NCBI RefSeq assembly: GCF_000146675.1
Contig: NZ_GL397214.1
Span: 1,091,522 to 1,155,521 of the forward strand
Source of the DNA: Hoylesella marshii DSM 16973 = JCM 13450
GTDB taxonomy: Bacteria > Bacteroidota > Bacteroidia > Bacteroidales > Bacteroidaceae
Reading direction: 5' to 3'
DNA: 64,000 nt
Below the pieces are notes generated by a model. That model saw nothing but the letters and a program-made list of their open reading frames with translations. It was not told the origin of the DNA and did no database searches. A program made the position numbers and the translations under genes. Position 1 is the stretch's first letter. Each line of letters opens with the position of its first letter. Shown here piece by piece: positions 1 through 9,056 of the stretch.

Positions 1-45
1 AATCAAGCAAGCCAACTTGCCATCGGAGTGAAGTATATTCTTCAT
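1..45 (-). CDS. Possible N-terminus of lipoprotein signal peptidase (partial)
   Basis: On the minus strand an ATG at 45 opens a frame that runs off the window edge after 15 codons (starts MKNILHSDGK). The lysine-containing start would suit the short cytoplasmic N-terminus of signal peptidase II, and in Bacteroidales lspA usually follows the ileS-dksA-like gene pair, which is the order seen here. Only 15 residues are visible and no catalytic motif is in view, so the call is mostly from gene order. Confidence 0.3.
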   Translation of the reverse strand, partial: MKNILHSDGKLACLI

Positions 46-68
46 CTGTCTGTTTGTTGTTGAGAAAT

Positions 69-109
69 AAGGGCAGGCATCCATACACTGAAACACAGTA
101 CCTGCCCTT
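69..109 (-). terminator. Hairpin after the dksA-like gene
   Basis: A 9-bp perfect stem (69-77 with 101-109) closes a 23-nt loop which itself holds a small ACTG/CAGT hairpin. On the minus strand it lies 15 nt past the stop codon of the DksA-like gene and is followed by a T-rich but interrupted tract, so it may terminate or attenuate before the gene at 1-45. Confidence 0.55.
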
Positions 110-124
110 TATCTTCATAGATTT

Positions 125-505
125 CTACCCTTTACGGGCGTTTTTCGACTCCACACTCAACGTGGCATGGGGTACGGCACGCAGACGTTCTTTGGGTATC
201 AACTCGCCCGTTATACGGTCGATGCCATAGGTTTTATTCTCTATACGCACTAAAGCGGCCTCCAAACCCTGTATGAACTTCTGCTGACGACCTGCCAACT
301 GAATGAGTTCTTCCTTGCTTTGCGTGGCACTACCTTCCTCCAACACCTTGTAAGTGGGTGAGGTATCGTCCACGTCGTTGCCGTCGGCATTCATCAAAGT
401 ACGCATCATTTGCTCGTAATCTCTTCGTGCCAAACGCAGCTTTTCATTAATGATGGCTCTGAATTCTTCCAGCTCCGAATCACTATAACGTGTTTTCTCT
501 GCCAT
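125..505 (-). CDS. TraR/DksA family protein without zinc-finger cysteines
   Basis: A 126-residue protein of the DksA/TraR superfamily, whose members bind the RNA polymerase secondary channel and modulate initiation, often with ppGpp. The N-terminal two thirds are helical and charged, as in the DksA coiled coil. The C-terminal part keeps the finger framework (YGIDRITGELIPKERL, then a PHATLS stretch) but has no cysteine at all; where relatives have YGIC there is YGID. It therefore cannot bind zinc through cysteines. I chose the ATG at 505 because the upstream ATG adds a hydrophobic stretch foreign to the family. It sits 78 bp downstream of ileS with no clear promoter, so co-transcription is likely. 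Family assignment is good; the molecular target is inferred. Confidence 0.85.
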   Translation of the reverse strand: MAEKTRYSDSELEEFRAIINEKLRLARRDYEQMMRTLMNADGNDVDDTSPTYKVLEEGSATQSKEELIQLAGRQQKFIQGLEAALVRIENKTYGIDRITGELIPKERLRAVPHATLSVESKNARKG

Positions 506-583
506 AATAGATATAGTTAATGATATTTGAAAATAGAGGTTCGACAATCATCGGTTTTAGCCATTGCCGTGTCCTCCCTATGT

Positions 584-3500
584 TTAAATCTTTTGAATGG
601 ATATGTTGAGTTTGAAATGATCAAAGTCTACCTCGGTTCCTTCGTTAGCTCCAATGGAGAGATGATTGGCCAACACTTGGCTCTTCACATAGTCGGCATA
701 GTCGGCAATGGCAGCTTCCACGTCCGGATGCTTAGCTATCACGACATCGATGCGGTCTGTTATCTCCAAGCCCGCTTCCTTTCTGAGGTTTTGAATGCGG
801 TTGATTAACTCGCGTGCCATACCCTCTTTGCGGAGCGCATCTGTGAGTTGCACCTCTAAGGCCACAGTCAGGTTACCTTCATTGGCTACCAACCAGCCCG
901 GAATATCTTCGCTGATAATCTCTACATCGGTAGCATCTACCGTCACCGACTCACCTTCTACAGTGAAAGAGATACTGCCCGATTGTTCAAAAGCTGCAAT
1001 CGCATCTTGGTCGAGCTTATCCATCTGTGCGGCAATGCTCTTCATCAATTTGCCAAACTTTTTGCCCATTGTGCGGAAATTGCACTTTATCTTCTTCACA
1101 AGGACACCTGTTCCCTCCACGAAATGCAGCTCTTTCACATTCACCTCATGCTTAATAAGGTCTGCAACGGCAGCGATATAGCGCTTTTGGGTCTCGTCGG
1201 TGGCAGGAATCATTATCTCTTGAAGGGGTTGTCGCACCTTGATATTCACTTTGCGGCGCAGTGCCAAAACCATTGACGTTATCTTCTGAGCCATTCCCAT
1301 GCGGGCTTCCAGCTCTTTGTCGATAAACATTTCGTTGGGTTCGGGATAGCTGCTGAGGTGTACGGAAAGGGCTTTCTCGCGCTTGGTTACGGCCATTAAG
1401 TCTATATAAAGTCTGTCAGCATAGAACGGAGTCATGGGTGCCAAGAGTTTGGCAACCGTCTCCAAGCAGGTATAAAGCGTCTGATAAGCACTGAGTTTAT
1501 CCTTACTCATCTCTTTGCCCCAGAATCTTTTACGGTTCAAACGCACATACCAATTGCTTAAATCGTCGTTTACGAAAGCATCGATGAGCCGTCCTGCACG
1601 GGTGGGGTCATAGTTTTCAAATTCCGATATGACAGCTTTCACCAGCGAATGCAGACATGAAAGCACCCAACGGTCTATCTCCGGTCGTTCGTTTAACGGC
1701 ACATCAGGTTCCGAATAGGTAAATCCGTCTACATTGGCATAGAGCGAGAAGAAAGAATAAGTATTGTAAAGTGTGCCGAAGAGCTTACGTCTCACCTCAT
1801 CAACGCCGTTTTCATCGAACTTCAAGTTGTCCCATGGCTCGGAGTTTGTCATCATATAAAACCTTACGGCGTCAGCTCCGTACTTGTCGATCATATCAAA
1901 CGGATTGACAACATTTCCCACTCGCTTGCTCATCTTGTTGCCTTTGGCATCGAGGACAAGCCCTGTTGAGATGACGTTTTTAAAGGCAATACTGTCAAAA
2001 ACCATAGTGGCAATGGCATGAAGGGTAAAGAACCAGCCGCGAGTTTGGTCTACTCCCTCGTTGATAAAGTCGGCCGGAAAGGCTAATCGGTTATCTATCG
2101 CCTCTTTGTTTTCAAACGGATAATGCACCTGAGCATAGGGCATGGCACCTGAATCGAACCATACGTCGATGAGATCGGTTTCCCGTTTCAAGGCTTTTCC
2201 TGTGTTGCTGACCAACACGATGTGGTCTACATAGGGGCGATGCATGTCTATTCGTTCGTAGTTCTCTTTTGAATAATCTCCCGGAACGAATCCTTTCTCT
2301 TTCAAAGGATTCGTCTTCATGACACCGGCATTCACACTTTTCTCTATTTCAGCATAGAGTTCTTCCAGCGAACCGATGCAAATGGCTTCGCCGTCGTCGT
2401 TTTTCCATATCGGCAGAGGGGTGCCCCAAAAGCGGCTCCGGCTAAGATTCCAATCATTCAAGTTCTCCAACCAGTTGCCGAAACGTCCCGTACCGGTGGA
2501 TTCAGGCTTCCAATGAATGGTTTTATTCAGTTCCGACATGCGTTCTTTCTTTGCCGTTGAACGGATAAACCACGAATCTAACGGGTAGTACAACACGGGC
2601 TTGTCGGTTCTCCAACAATGGGGATAGCTGTGCACATGCTTCTCTATCTTAAAGGCTTTATTGGCTGCTTTCAGGTCGATACAAATGGAAACATCCAGCG
2701 TTTCGTCTTTTTCGGTGAGACGTTCGTCATACGCATTCTTCACAAAACGGCCGGCATATCGACCCCATGCCTCACGATGGATGTAACGATTCACAAACTC
2801 CGCATCCAAATCCGCCATGTCATAATACTTGCCTTGTAGGTCTACGATGGGGCGTTGCATGCCGTTTTTATCAATCATCACAATGGGAGGAACACCTGCC
2901 TTGCGAGCTACGAGGGCATCATCGGCACCGAAATTCGGCGCAATATGCACGATACCCGTACCGTCTTCGGTAGTAACATAATCGCCGGGGATGACCCTAA
3001 ACGCACCGTTCTCCATGGGACTGACGAGCGGAAGCAACTGTTCGTACTCCATACCCACAAGGTCTGTACCCTTATAATGTGCGGTTATCGTCCACGGTAT
3101 CACCTTATCGCCTTTCTTATACGTTTGCAAATCAACGTCTTTCCCTGCCTCATTGAAATATGCAGACACACGTGCTTCGGCAAGAACGACCGTTATCGGC
3201 TCGCCGGTGTACATGTTGTAACTGCGCACGGCCACATAGTCTATCTTCGGACCGACGCACAATGCCGAGTTCGCCGCTAATGTCCACGGGGTGGTTGTCC
3301 ATGCTATGAAGTAGGCATTGCCCCACCCTTGCAACTCGGTTTTTGGCTTCTTGATGAGAAATTGGGCTGTAACGGTGGTATCCTTTACATCTCTGTAACA
3401 GCCCGGCTGGTTCAGTTCGTGGCTTGAAAGCCCTGTTCCCGCAGCGGGCGAATAGGGCTGTATGGTGTAGCCTTTATAGAGAAGGTTCTTTTCATAGAGC

Positions 3501-4015
3501 TGTTTCAAAAGCCACCAAAGGGTCTCTATATATTTATTGTCATAAGTAATATAAGGATGATCGAGGTCTATGAAATAGCCCATGCTTTCCGTCAACCGCC
3601 TCCACTCTGTGGTAAACATCATGACATTCTCACGACATTTCCTGTTATAGTCTGCTACCGAGATGTATTTCTCAGAGTCTTTATTGTCTATATCGGCCTT
3701 TGTGATGCCCAATTCCTTTTCTACGCTCAATTCAACAGGCAGCCCGTGGGTGTCCCAGCCTGCCTTGCGGCGCACTTGGAAACCACGCATGGTCTTGTAT
3801 CTGTTGAATGTATCTTTGATGGCACGTGCCAAAACATGGTGTATTCCGGGATGTCCGTTCGCCGAGGGAGGTCCCTCGAAGAAGATAAACGGCGGACAAC
3901 CGTCGCGCTCTTCTATGGATTTTCGGAAAATGTCGTTCTGCTCCCACGATGTCAATACTTCTCTATTAACAGCCGCGAGGTCAAGTCCTTTATGTTCGGC
4001 GAATTTCTCTGCCAT
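584..4015 (-). CDS. ileS: Isoleucyl-tRNA synthetase, type 2 (IleRS2)
   Basis: A class I aminoacyl-tRNA synthetase of 1143 residues that charges tRNA-Ile in the cytoplasm. The signature near the N-terminus reads GIHH (residues 57-60) instead of the usual HIGH, preceded by PSANGHP, and KMSKR is at 694-698; a CP1 editing domain lies between them. The length and the GxHH signature place it in the type-2, eukaryote-like group of bacterial IleRS, a group known to resist the antibiotic mupirocin strongly. A good -33/-7 promoter lies just upstream, and the DksA-like gene follows after 78 bp. The ATG at 4015 gives the expected N-terminus. Confidence 0.97.
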   Translation of the reverse strand: MAEKFAEHKGLDLAAVNREVLTSWEQNDIFRKSIEERDGCPPFIFFEGPPSANGHPGIHHVLARAIKDTFNRYKTMRGFQVRRKAGWDTHGLPVELSVEKELGITKADIDNKDSEKYISVADYNRKCRENVMMFTTEWRRLTESMGYFIDLDHPYITYDNKYIETLWWLLKQLYEKNLLYKGYTIQPYSPAAGTGLSSHELNQPGCYRDVKDTTVTAQFLIKKPKTELQGWGNAYFIAWTTTPWTLAANSALCVGPKIDYVAVRSYNMYTGEPITVVLAEARVSAYFNEAGKDVDLQTYKKGDKVIPWTITAHYKGTDLVGMEYEQLLPLVSPMENGAFRVIPGDYVTTEDGTGIVHIAPNFGADDALVARKAGVPPIVMIDKNGMQRPIVDLQGKYYDMADLDAEFVNRYIHREAWGRYAGRFVKNAYDERLTEKDETLDVSICIDLKAANKAFKIEKHVHSYPHCWRTDKPVLYYPLDSWFIRSTAKKERMSELNKTIHWKPESTGTGRFGNWLENLNDWNLSRSRFWGTPLPIWKNDDGEAICIGSLEELYAEIEKSVNAGVMKTNPLKEKGFVPGDYSKENYERIDMHRPYVDHIVLVSNTGKALKRETDLIDVWFDSGAMPYAQVHYPFENKEAIDNRLAFPADFINEGVDQTRGWFFTLHAIATMVFDSIAFKNVISTGLVLDAKGNKMSKRVGNVVNPFDMIDKYGADAVRFYMMTNSEPWDNLKFDENGVDEVRRKLFGTLYNTYSFFSLYANVDGFTYSEPDVPLNERPEIDRWVLSCLHSLVKAVISEFENYDPTRAGRLIDAFVNDDLSNWYVRLNRKRFWGKEMSKDKLSAYQTLYTCLETVAKLLAPMTPFYADRLYIDLMAVTKREKALSVHLSSYPEPNEMFIDKELEARMGMAQKITSMVLALRRKVNIKVRQPLQEIMIPATDETQKRYIAAVADLIKHEVNVKELHFVEGTGVLVKKIKCNFRTMGKKFGKLMKSIAAQMDKLDQDAIAAFEQSGSISFTVEGESVTVDATDVEIISEDIPGWLVANEGNLTVALEVQLTDALRKEGMARELINRIQNLRKEAGLEITDRIDVVIAKHPDVEAAIADYADYVKSQVLANHLSIGANEGTEVDFDHFKLNISIQKI

Positions 4016-4053
4016 ATTATTACCTTAATTTATGATGCTGTATTATTAGCGTG

Positions 4054-4085
4054 CAAAGATACAATATTTTCTCTGCCTAACCAAA
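4054..4085 (-). promoter_or_regulatory. Promoter of ileS
   Basis: On the minus strand a TTTG (-33) is followed after 20 bp by TATCTTTG (-7), matching the Bacteroidota sigma-70 consensus TTTG-N19-21-TAnnTTTG. The -7 box ends about 38 nt before the ileS start. Confidence 0.8.
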
Positions 4086-4257
4086 ATAAATAACCTAATT
4101 TTGGCTGCAAAGCTGTGAATAAAAAGCCGAAAAACAGGCTTTTCTTCTATCAAAGACAAACGCCGTTACGACAAGTGCAAAGCACTGAAAATAAGCCAAA
4201 TAAGTATCAGCATTGTAAAAGCTAAGCTCTTAGGCCGTCAAAGCTAAGCTATGATAC

Positions 4258-4300
4258 GATAAAAGGTAAGCTTTCAACGCGTGAAAGCTTACCTTTTATC
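4258..4300 (-). terminator. Perfect 19-bp hairpin after rpoD
   Basis: The arms 4258-4276 and 4282-4300 are exact reverse complements around a 5-nt loop (ACGCG). The hairpin lies 48 bp beyond the rpoD stop. The T-run is short and sits inside the stem end (CCTTTTATC), so it may act as a terminator or as a 3'-end stabilising hairpin of the rpoD transcript. Confidence 0.6.
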
Positions 4301-4347
4301 TTTATGGATGAATGCCTCCCAAAAGAGGAAGGCTATCAATGAGTTGA

Positions 4348-5220
4348 TTATCCCAAATATTTCATGAGGACTTTAACGTTTCCGCTGTCTCTTAACTTGG
4401 CTATACTTTTCTCTCGTATCTGACGAACACGCTCGCGAGTAAGCCCCAAACGGTCGCCAATCTCTTCGAGACCTTTCTCATGACAACCAATTCCGAAGCA
4501 TTCGCGGATAATGGTTATCTCGCGATCTTTAAGCACTTTGCACAATACAGTATTGAGTTCCTGTGCCATAGACTCGTGGTCTACGAGACGATCGGTACGA
4601 CTGTCTTCACCACCGGCCATGACATCGAGCATGCAGTTTTCTTCTCCTTCCTGAAAAGGGGCATCTATACTGACGTGATGTCCATCAGCCATCAGGCTCT
4701 GCCCTATCTTTTCTTCGTCGATATGGGTAACGTCTGAAAGCTCGGAGACCGACGGATGACGCTGATTCTCTTGCTCAAACTTATTGATTTCGTGGTTTAT
4801 CTTGTTGAGAGAGCCAACCTGATTAAGTGGCAAACGCACGATACGGCTCTGTTCAGCGATAGCTTGAAGTATGCTTTGGCGTATCCACCATACGGCATAA
4901 GAGATAAACTTAAACCCTCGTGTCTCATCAAACTTCTGTGCGGCTTTAATAAGTCCGATGTTTCCTTCATCTATTAAGTCAGTCAAAGTGAGACCTTGGT
5001 GCTGATATTGTTTGGCTACCGATACGACGAAACGCAAGTTGGCAGTCACCAATTTGTCTTTTGCACGCTCGCCTTCGGGGCCTCCTTTCTTTATCTTTTG
5101 TGCTAATTCTATTTCTTCATCGATAGAAATCAATGGTGCACGGCCAATCTCAACGAGGTATTTATCTAAGGCTTCGCTCGATCGATTGGTTATACTCTTT
5201 TGTATCTTTAGCTGTCTCAT
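4348..5220 (-). CDS. rpoD: Primary sigma factor RpoD (short Bacteroidota form)
   Basis: A 290-residue group 1 sigma-70 factor directing RNA polymerase to housekeeping promoters. Region 1.2 is at about 15-45, region 2 at 61-130 (including the FKFISYAVWWIRQSI core), region 3 at 131-200 and the region 4 helix-turn-helix at 249-277 (EIGDRLGLTRERVRQI). Region 1.1 is absent, as is normal for the Bacteroidota primary sigma factor, which recognises TTTG/TAnnTTTG; many promoters of that form are present in this window. The gene has its own -7 box and appears monocistronic, with a strong hairpin after the stop. Confidence 0.97.
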   Translation of the reverse strand: MRQLKIQKSITNRSSEALDKYLVEIGRAPLISIDEEIELAQKIKKGGPEGERAKDKLVTANLRFVVSVAKQYQHQGLTLTDLIDEGNIGLIKAAQKFDETRGFKFISYAVWWIRQSILQAIAEQSRIVRLPLNQVGSLNKINHEINKFEQENQRHPSVSELSDVTHIDEEKIGQSLMADGHHVSIDAPFQEGEENCMLDVMAGGEDSRTDRLVDHESMAQELNTVLCKVLKDREITIIRECFGIGCHEKGLEEIGDRLGLTRERVRQIREKSIAKLRDSGNVKVLMKYLG

Positions 5221-5293
5221 CTTTTATAAACCTTAATCTTTACTAACTTACTGAATACCAATTTAATACATAAAACTTACAGAGAAAACGTTG

Positions 5294-5301
5294 CAAAATT
5301 A
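5294..5301 (-). promoter_or_regulatory. -7 promoter box of rpoD
   Basis: TAATTTTG on the minus strand, about 74 nt upstream of the rpoD start codon. I see no convincing TTTG at -33, so strength is uncertain. Confidence 0.5.
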
Positions 5302-5395
5302 CAAAAAATACAGTTACACATGTGTTAAAATAGAGAAAACATTTAGCCAATAATCGTTAATATCTTCTATTTCATTCGTTTCTTTTGAAGCCATA

Positions 5396-5429
5396 AAATA
5401 GCGATACGGAGGGTTCCACATCGCTATTT
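5396..5429 (-). terminator. Terminator of htpG
   Basis: A perfect 10-bp stem (5396-5405 with 5420-5429) with a 14-nt loop, followed on the minus strand by TTTTATG, about 90 bp after the htpG stop. Confidence 0.7.
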
Positions 5430-5519
5430 CATGGTCATCAGCCCGCCATTGGAGAGGAATAAAAGCCTCGCCGTTCGGCTAAGACTGTCATGCTACAGAT
5501 GAACTGAAAGATTGTCACC

Positions 5520-7574
5520 TTATTTAATAAGGTCGATAGAACGTTTTAAGAAAGCATCAAGTCCGGCACCTTTCAGCATACCGTTTTGCAACAAGGCCAA
5601 ATCTATCAACTGCTTAACGATTTGATTGCTTGCAGCATAATCGGCAATGATGCCGTTTTTCTTTTCCGTTTCTTCGCTCACGGCCTTTTCGGTTTTAGCC
5701 ATCTCGTCTTTCTCTTCCTGCGTTATCTCCTCTGCTTTTTTGTCTTTTTGCGATTGACGCAGGGCTGCAAGACGGGCATTCAGGCCTTTGAGTTCGGCAA
5801 GAACAGGCTTCAACGCTTCTGAGCAATGGGCTACTTCATCGCTAAGCACCTGTTTCACCAGCCTGTGATTGCTGTTCAGAACCAGCGAAAAGGCATCGGG
5901 CATCTGTGCATAGAAGTTCATACCGCTTTGAAAATGACTGATATCTTTCATCCGTCGCATCCATTCATTCTGCGTGATGAGCACCGGCTGTGCATTCTCT
6001 CCTAAGTCCTGTACTTCTACACTGAACTCTACTTTTTCTATCTTGGGCAACTGTGAACGGAACGTTTGTGACAAATTGGCACTTTCTTCCTCTGTGAGCG
6101 AGGTCTCGTGCCTCTCTTCCTTTACAATCAAACGGTCGATAATATCGGCATCTACACGGGCAAAGCGACTCTTCTCAAACTTCTGCTCAAGCATGGAAAC
6201 CATGTGTACGTCGAGTTGTCCGTCAAGCATGAGCACGCTATATCCCTTTGCTTTAGCAGCCTCAATATAACTATACTGTTCTTCTTTGTTAGTGGCATAC
6301 AGATAAATGAGCTGTCCGTCCTTGTCGGTCTGGCTGTCTTTGATAAGCGTTTTATACTCCTCAAAGGTAAAGAACTTGTTTTCCGTATCTTTAAAGAGTG
6401 CAAACTCTTTGGCTCTATCATAGAAATCTTCTTGTGACAGCATGCCATAGTTGATAAATATCTTTAAATCGTCCCACTTTTTCTCATAGTCCTTACGGTC
6501 TTCCTTAAAAAGCGTGTTAAGACGGTCGGCCACTTTCTTGGTGATATACGATGAGATTTTCTTCACATTGGCATCGCTTTGCAGATAGCTGCGGCTCACG
6601 TTCAACGGGATGTCGGGTGAGTCGATGACTCCATGAAGCAATGTCAGGAACTCGGGTACGATACCCTCTACTTGGTCGGTAACAAAGACCTGATTGCAAT
6701 AGAGCTGAATTTTGTTACGCTGCAAGTCAAGATTCGATTGCACACGAGGGAAGTAAAGCACTCCTGTAAGATGGAAGGGGTAGTCCACATTGAGATGAAT
6801 CCAGAAGAGCGGATCATCCTGCATGGGGTATAATGTGTGGTAAAACTGTTTGTAGTCGTCATCTTTCAACGTGCTCGGTGCCTTCGTCCAAAGGGGGGCG
6901 ACATCGTTGATGATATTGTCCTCGCCGGTCTCCACCTGCTTTCCATCTTTCCATTCTGTCTTCTTTCCGAAAGCAATGGGCACGGCCATGAATCGACAAT
7001 ATTTGTTCAGAAGTGCCTGTATGCGTTCTTTCTCTAAAAATTCCTTACAGTCATCGGCAATGTGCAATACGATGTCCGTACCTCTCTCTGCCTTGTCCAC
7101 CTCTTCTACCTCATACTCGGGGGAACCATCGCAACTCCATTTCACGGCCTTGCTATCCTCTTTATAACTACGAGTAATGATTTCCACCCTGTCGCTTACC
7201 ATGAAAGCCGAATAGAAACCAAGTCCGAAATGACCGATAATGGCATTGGCATTGTCCTTGTATTTGTCCAAGAAGTCTGTAACGCCAGAGAAAGCTATTT
7301 GGTTAATATACTTATCTATCTCGTCTTCTGTCATACCAAGGCCATGGTCGCTGATGGTGATGGTTTTCTTTTCTTTATTCAATTGCACAGAAACGGTGAG
7401 CGAACCCAAGTCTCCTTTATACTCACCACGTTCTGATAACGTTTTCATCTTCTGTGTAGCGTCTACCGCATTGGAAACCATTTCACGCAGAAAGATTTCA
7501 TGGTCTGAGTATAAAAACTTCTTAATAACGGGGAATATGTTTTCGGTTGTTACCCCAATGTTGCCTTTTGCCAT
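5520..7574 (-). CDS. htpG: Molecular chaperone HtpG (Hsp90)
   Basis: A 684-residue cytoplasmic Hsp90-family ATPase that helps fold and remodel client proteins. The GHKL ATP-binding site is clear: SNAVDA at 34-39 (nucleotide-binding Asn), DHGLGM near 83, and GHFGLGFYSAFMVSD near 120. Middle and C-terminal dimerisation domains follow; the C-terminus lacks a eukaryotic MEEVD tail. The frame is open upstream to 7661, but the ATG at 7574 gives the family N-terminus (MAKGNIG), and the upstream residues look non-family. It is flanked by terminators and appears to be a single-gene unit; I found no clear -33/-7 pair. Confidence 0.97.
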   Translation of the reverse strand: MAKGNIGVTTENIFPVIKKFLYSDHEIFLREMVSNAVDATQKMKTLSERGEYKGDLGSLTVSVQLNKEKKTITISDHGLGMTEDEIDKYINQIAFSGVTDFLDKYKDNANAIIGHFGLGFYSAFMVSDRVEIITRSYKEDSKAVKWSCDGSPEYEVEEVDKAERGTDIVLHIADDCKEFLEKERIQALLNKYCRFMAVPIAFGKKTEWKDGKQVETGEDNIINDVAPLWTKAPSTLKDDDYKQFYHTLYPMQDDPLFWIHLNVDYPFHLTGVLYFPRVQSNLDLQRNKIQLYCNQVFVTDQVEGIVPEFLTLLHGVIDSPDIPLNVSRSYLQSDANVKKISSYITKKVADRLNTLFKEDRKDYEKKWDDLKIFINYGMLSQEDFYDRAKEFALFKDTENKFFTFEEYKTLIKDSQTDKDGQLIYLYATNKEEQYSYIEAAKAKGYSVLMLDGQLDVHMVSMLEQKFEKSRFARVDADIIDRLIVKEERHETSLTEEESANLSQTFRSQLPKIEKVEFSVEVQDLGENAQPVLITQNEWMRRMKDISHFQSGMNFYAQMPDAFSLVLNSNHRLVKQVLSDEVAHCSEALKPVLAELKGLNARLAALRQSQKDKKAEEITQEEKDEMAKTEKAVSEETEKKNGIIADYAASNQIVKQLIDLALLQNGMLKGAGLDAFLKRSIDLIK

Positions 7575-7664
7575 AATGATATTTGTTTTTTCGTCATTAA
7601 ATTTTTGCCATATCACAAACAAATAGTATGCCAAAGGAGCAGGAAAAGGATAGGTAATCACTAA

Positions 7665-7702
7665 AAAAGGATGACACTCACAGGGAAGAGTGCCATCCTT
7701 TT
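7665..7702 (-). terminator. Terminator of the DUF308 gene
   Basis: A 15-bp stem with one mismatch (7665-7679 with 7688-7702), an 8-nt loop, and a run of six T on the minus strand. A typical intrinsic terminator 18 bp past the stop. Confidence 0.85.
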
Positions 7703-7719
7703 ATATTACCGAAAACAAG

Positions 7720-8349
7720 CTATTCGGTAACGGAAGCACTATTCTCGTCGTCCGAAAGGGGTATTTCCGCAGCTTTTGCTTCGATATTTCGCCTGACAGA
7801 ATGAGATTTAATACCGTTCAGACATTCGGTCACTCCGTAAAGAATCATAGTTAATCCTATGATAAGAAGCGGTGCGCTGGCAATAAAAGACGGTTTCACA
7901 ATAGCCACGATGCCCACAAGAAGTGCCAACGACGGCAGCATCCAATAGAAGAGCCCTATACGACAATATTTCGTAAGCGAGCCTAATCCTACGAATTGGT
8001 TGAGTGCTCCGAGGATGAGAAGGGCGGCTAAAAGATATACCTGCCAAGCAATGAAAGTGTCAGGCATCAGTGAAAGAATGGCACCCAATATCAGACTTCC
8101 CGCACCTACGATGGGATATGCAGGACGGACAGCAGATGACGACTCTGCCAACGTTTCGCCGTCTGAGGTATCTTTGGAAGCTCTGCGCAAGGCAAAGAAG
8201 GTGGCACAGGATACGATACCCGAGAGAAAGAACAATACACCGATGGCTACCGTGAGCCAAGTTACGGTCTCCTCACGATACATAATCAGCAATCCGCCTA
8301 CTACAATAGCACACAATGCGCGCACATAAATACTCTGTATGACTTTCAT
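7720..8349 (-). CDS. DUF308 (HdeD-like) membrane protein
   Basis: A 209-residue inner-membrane protein with about six transmembrane segments arranged as three similar helical hairpins, the pattern of the DUF308/HdeD family. HdeD is linked to acid resistance in enterobacteria, but the molecular role of the family is unknown and I do not extend it here. The C-terminal 25 residues are hydrophilic and acidic, probably cytoplasmic. It has its own promoter, divergent from the phosphatase gene, and a strong terminator, so it is monocistronic. Confidence 0.8.
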   Translation of the reverse strand: MKVIQSIYVRALCAIVVGGLLIMYREETVTWLTVAIGVLFFLSGIVSCATFFALRRASKDTSDGETLAESSSAVRPAYPIVGAGSLILGAILSLMPDTFIAWQVYLLAALLILGALNQFVGLGSLTKYCRIGLFYWMLPSLALLVGIVAIVKPSFIASAPLLIIGLTMILYGVTECLNGIKSHSVRRNIEAKAAEIPLSDDENSASVTE

Positions 8350-8382
8350 TTCTTTTCCGTTCGTTGGTGATATTTATGCGGA

Positions 8383-8413
8383 CAAAAGTACGAACTATCT
8401 CTTATATGAGCAA
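8383..8413 (-). promoter_or_regulatory. Promoter of the DUF308 gene
   Basis: Minus-strand TTG (8411-8413), 20 bp, then TACTTTTG (8383-8390). The start codon is 33 nt further on. Confidence 0.75.
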
Positions 8414-8422
8414 TCTTTTTTA

Positions 8423-8430
8423 TACTTTTG
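8423..8430 (+). promoter_or_regulatory. -7 box for the phosphatase-aminopeptidase unit
   Basis: TACTTTTG on the plus strand, 79 nt upstream of the phosphatase ATG; the -33 position is not a good TTTG. It is arranged back-to-back with the DUF308 promoter. Confidence 0.5.
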
Positions 8431-8509
8431 TGCTGAAATTCATGTACCGAAAGGCCAGAAATGTATCAACACGCATATAAATGGCCACCACACAAATACC
8501 GAAAACAAG

Positions 8510-9016
8510 ATGACAAGACTATGGTTGGTTCGTCATGGAGAGACGATAGACAATGTAAAACAGATACTTCAAGGCCAATGTCAGGGTGAACTCACTGAGC
8601 ATGGTCTACAGCAGGCATGCGACGTAAGAGACAGACTAAGGGATGAGTCTATCGATGCTTTCCTTTCAAGCGACCTGAAACGCTCTATCGACACATGCCG
8701 TGTGATTGCTGAACCTCACGGAAAAGAAGTGACTACTACTCCACTCCTAAGAGAGAGAGATTGGGGTGACTTTACCGGTGCGTTTATACCTGATTTGAAA
8801 GGCCGTCAGTGGCCGGAAAACGTTGAAACACTCGATGCGCTGCGTGCACGTGCCCACAAGTTTCTGTGCTTCCTGCGACAGACTTTTCCCAATTGTACCG
8901 TGCTTGCCGTCGGTCACGGCATTATCAATAAAGCCATACAGAGTGTGTACTTCGACAAGCCGATGAATGAGATCATGAAGATGAACAATGCAGAGGTGCG
9001 CGAACTACTTCTGTAA
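8510..9016 (+). CDS. Histidine phosphatase family protein
   Basis: A 168-residue member of the phosphoglycerate mutase/acid phosphatase superfamily. The catalytic RHGE motif is at residues 8-11 (phospho-accepting His9), a second conserved arginine lies in the SSDLKRSIDT stretch, an acidic residue in LLRERDWGDF, and the second catalytic histidine in VGHG near residue 135. The frame is open from 8339 but the ATG at 8510 is the family start. Substrate cannot be told; relatives include cobalamin and sugar-phosphate phosphatases. The M1 peptidase gene follows after 40 bp and is likely co-transcribed. Confidence 0.88.
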   Translation: MTRLWLVRHGETIDNVKQILQGQCQGELTEHGLQQACDVRDRLRDESIDAFLSSDLKRSIDTCRVIAEPHGKEVTTTPLLRERDWGDFTGAFIPDLKGRQWPENVETLDALRARAHKFLCFLRQTFPNCTVLAVGHGIINKAIQSVYFDKPMNEIMKMNNAEVRELLL

Positions 9017-9056
9017 CAAAGACAATTCCGATATGTAATACCTACAAAACAAAGAT

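Larger units (their letters stand above)
4016..4347. other. Intergenic region between rpoD and ileS
   Basis: This 332-bp gap has no credible gene. It contains the ileS promoter, two direct copies of AAAGCTAAGCT (about 4218-4228 and 4240-4250) and, next to the rpoD end, a perfect 19-bp inverted repeat listed separately. Confidence 0.7.

Noticed and set aside
3557..4093. 178-aa ORF antisense to ileS
   Set aside because: Shadow of the ileS coding sequence with no independent signals.
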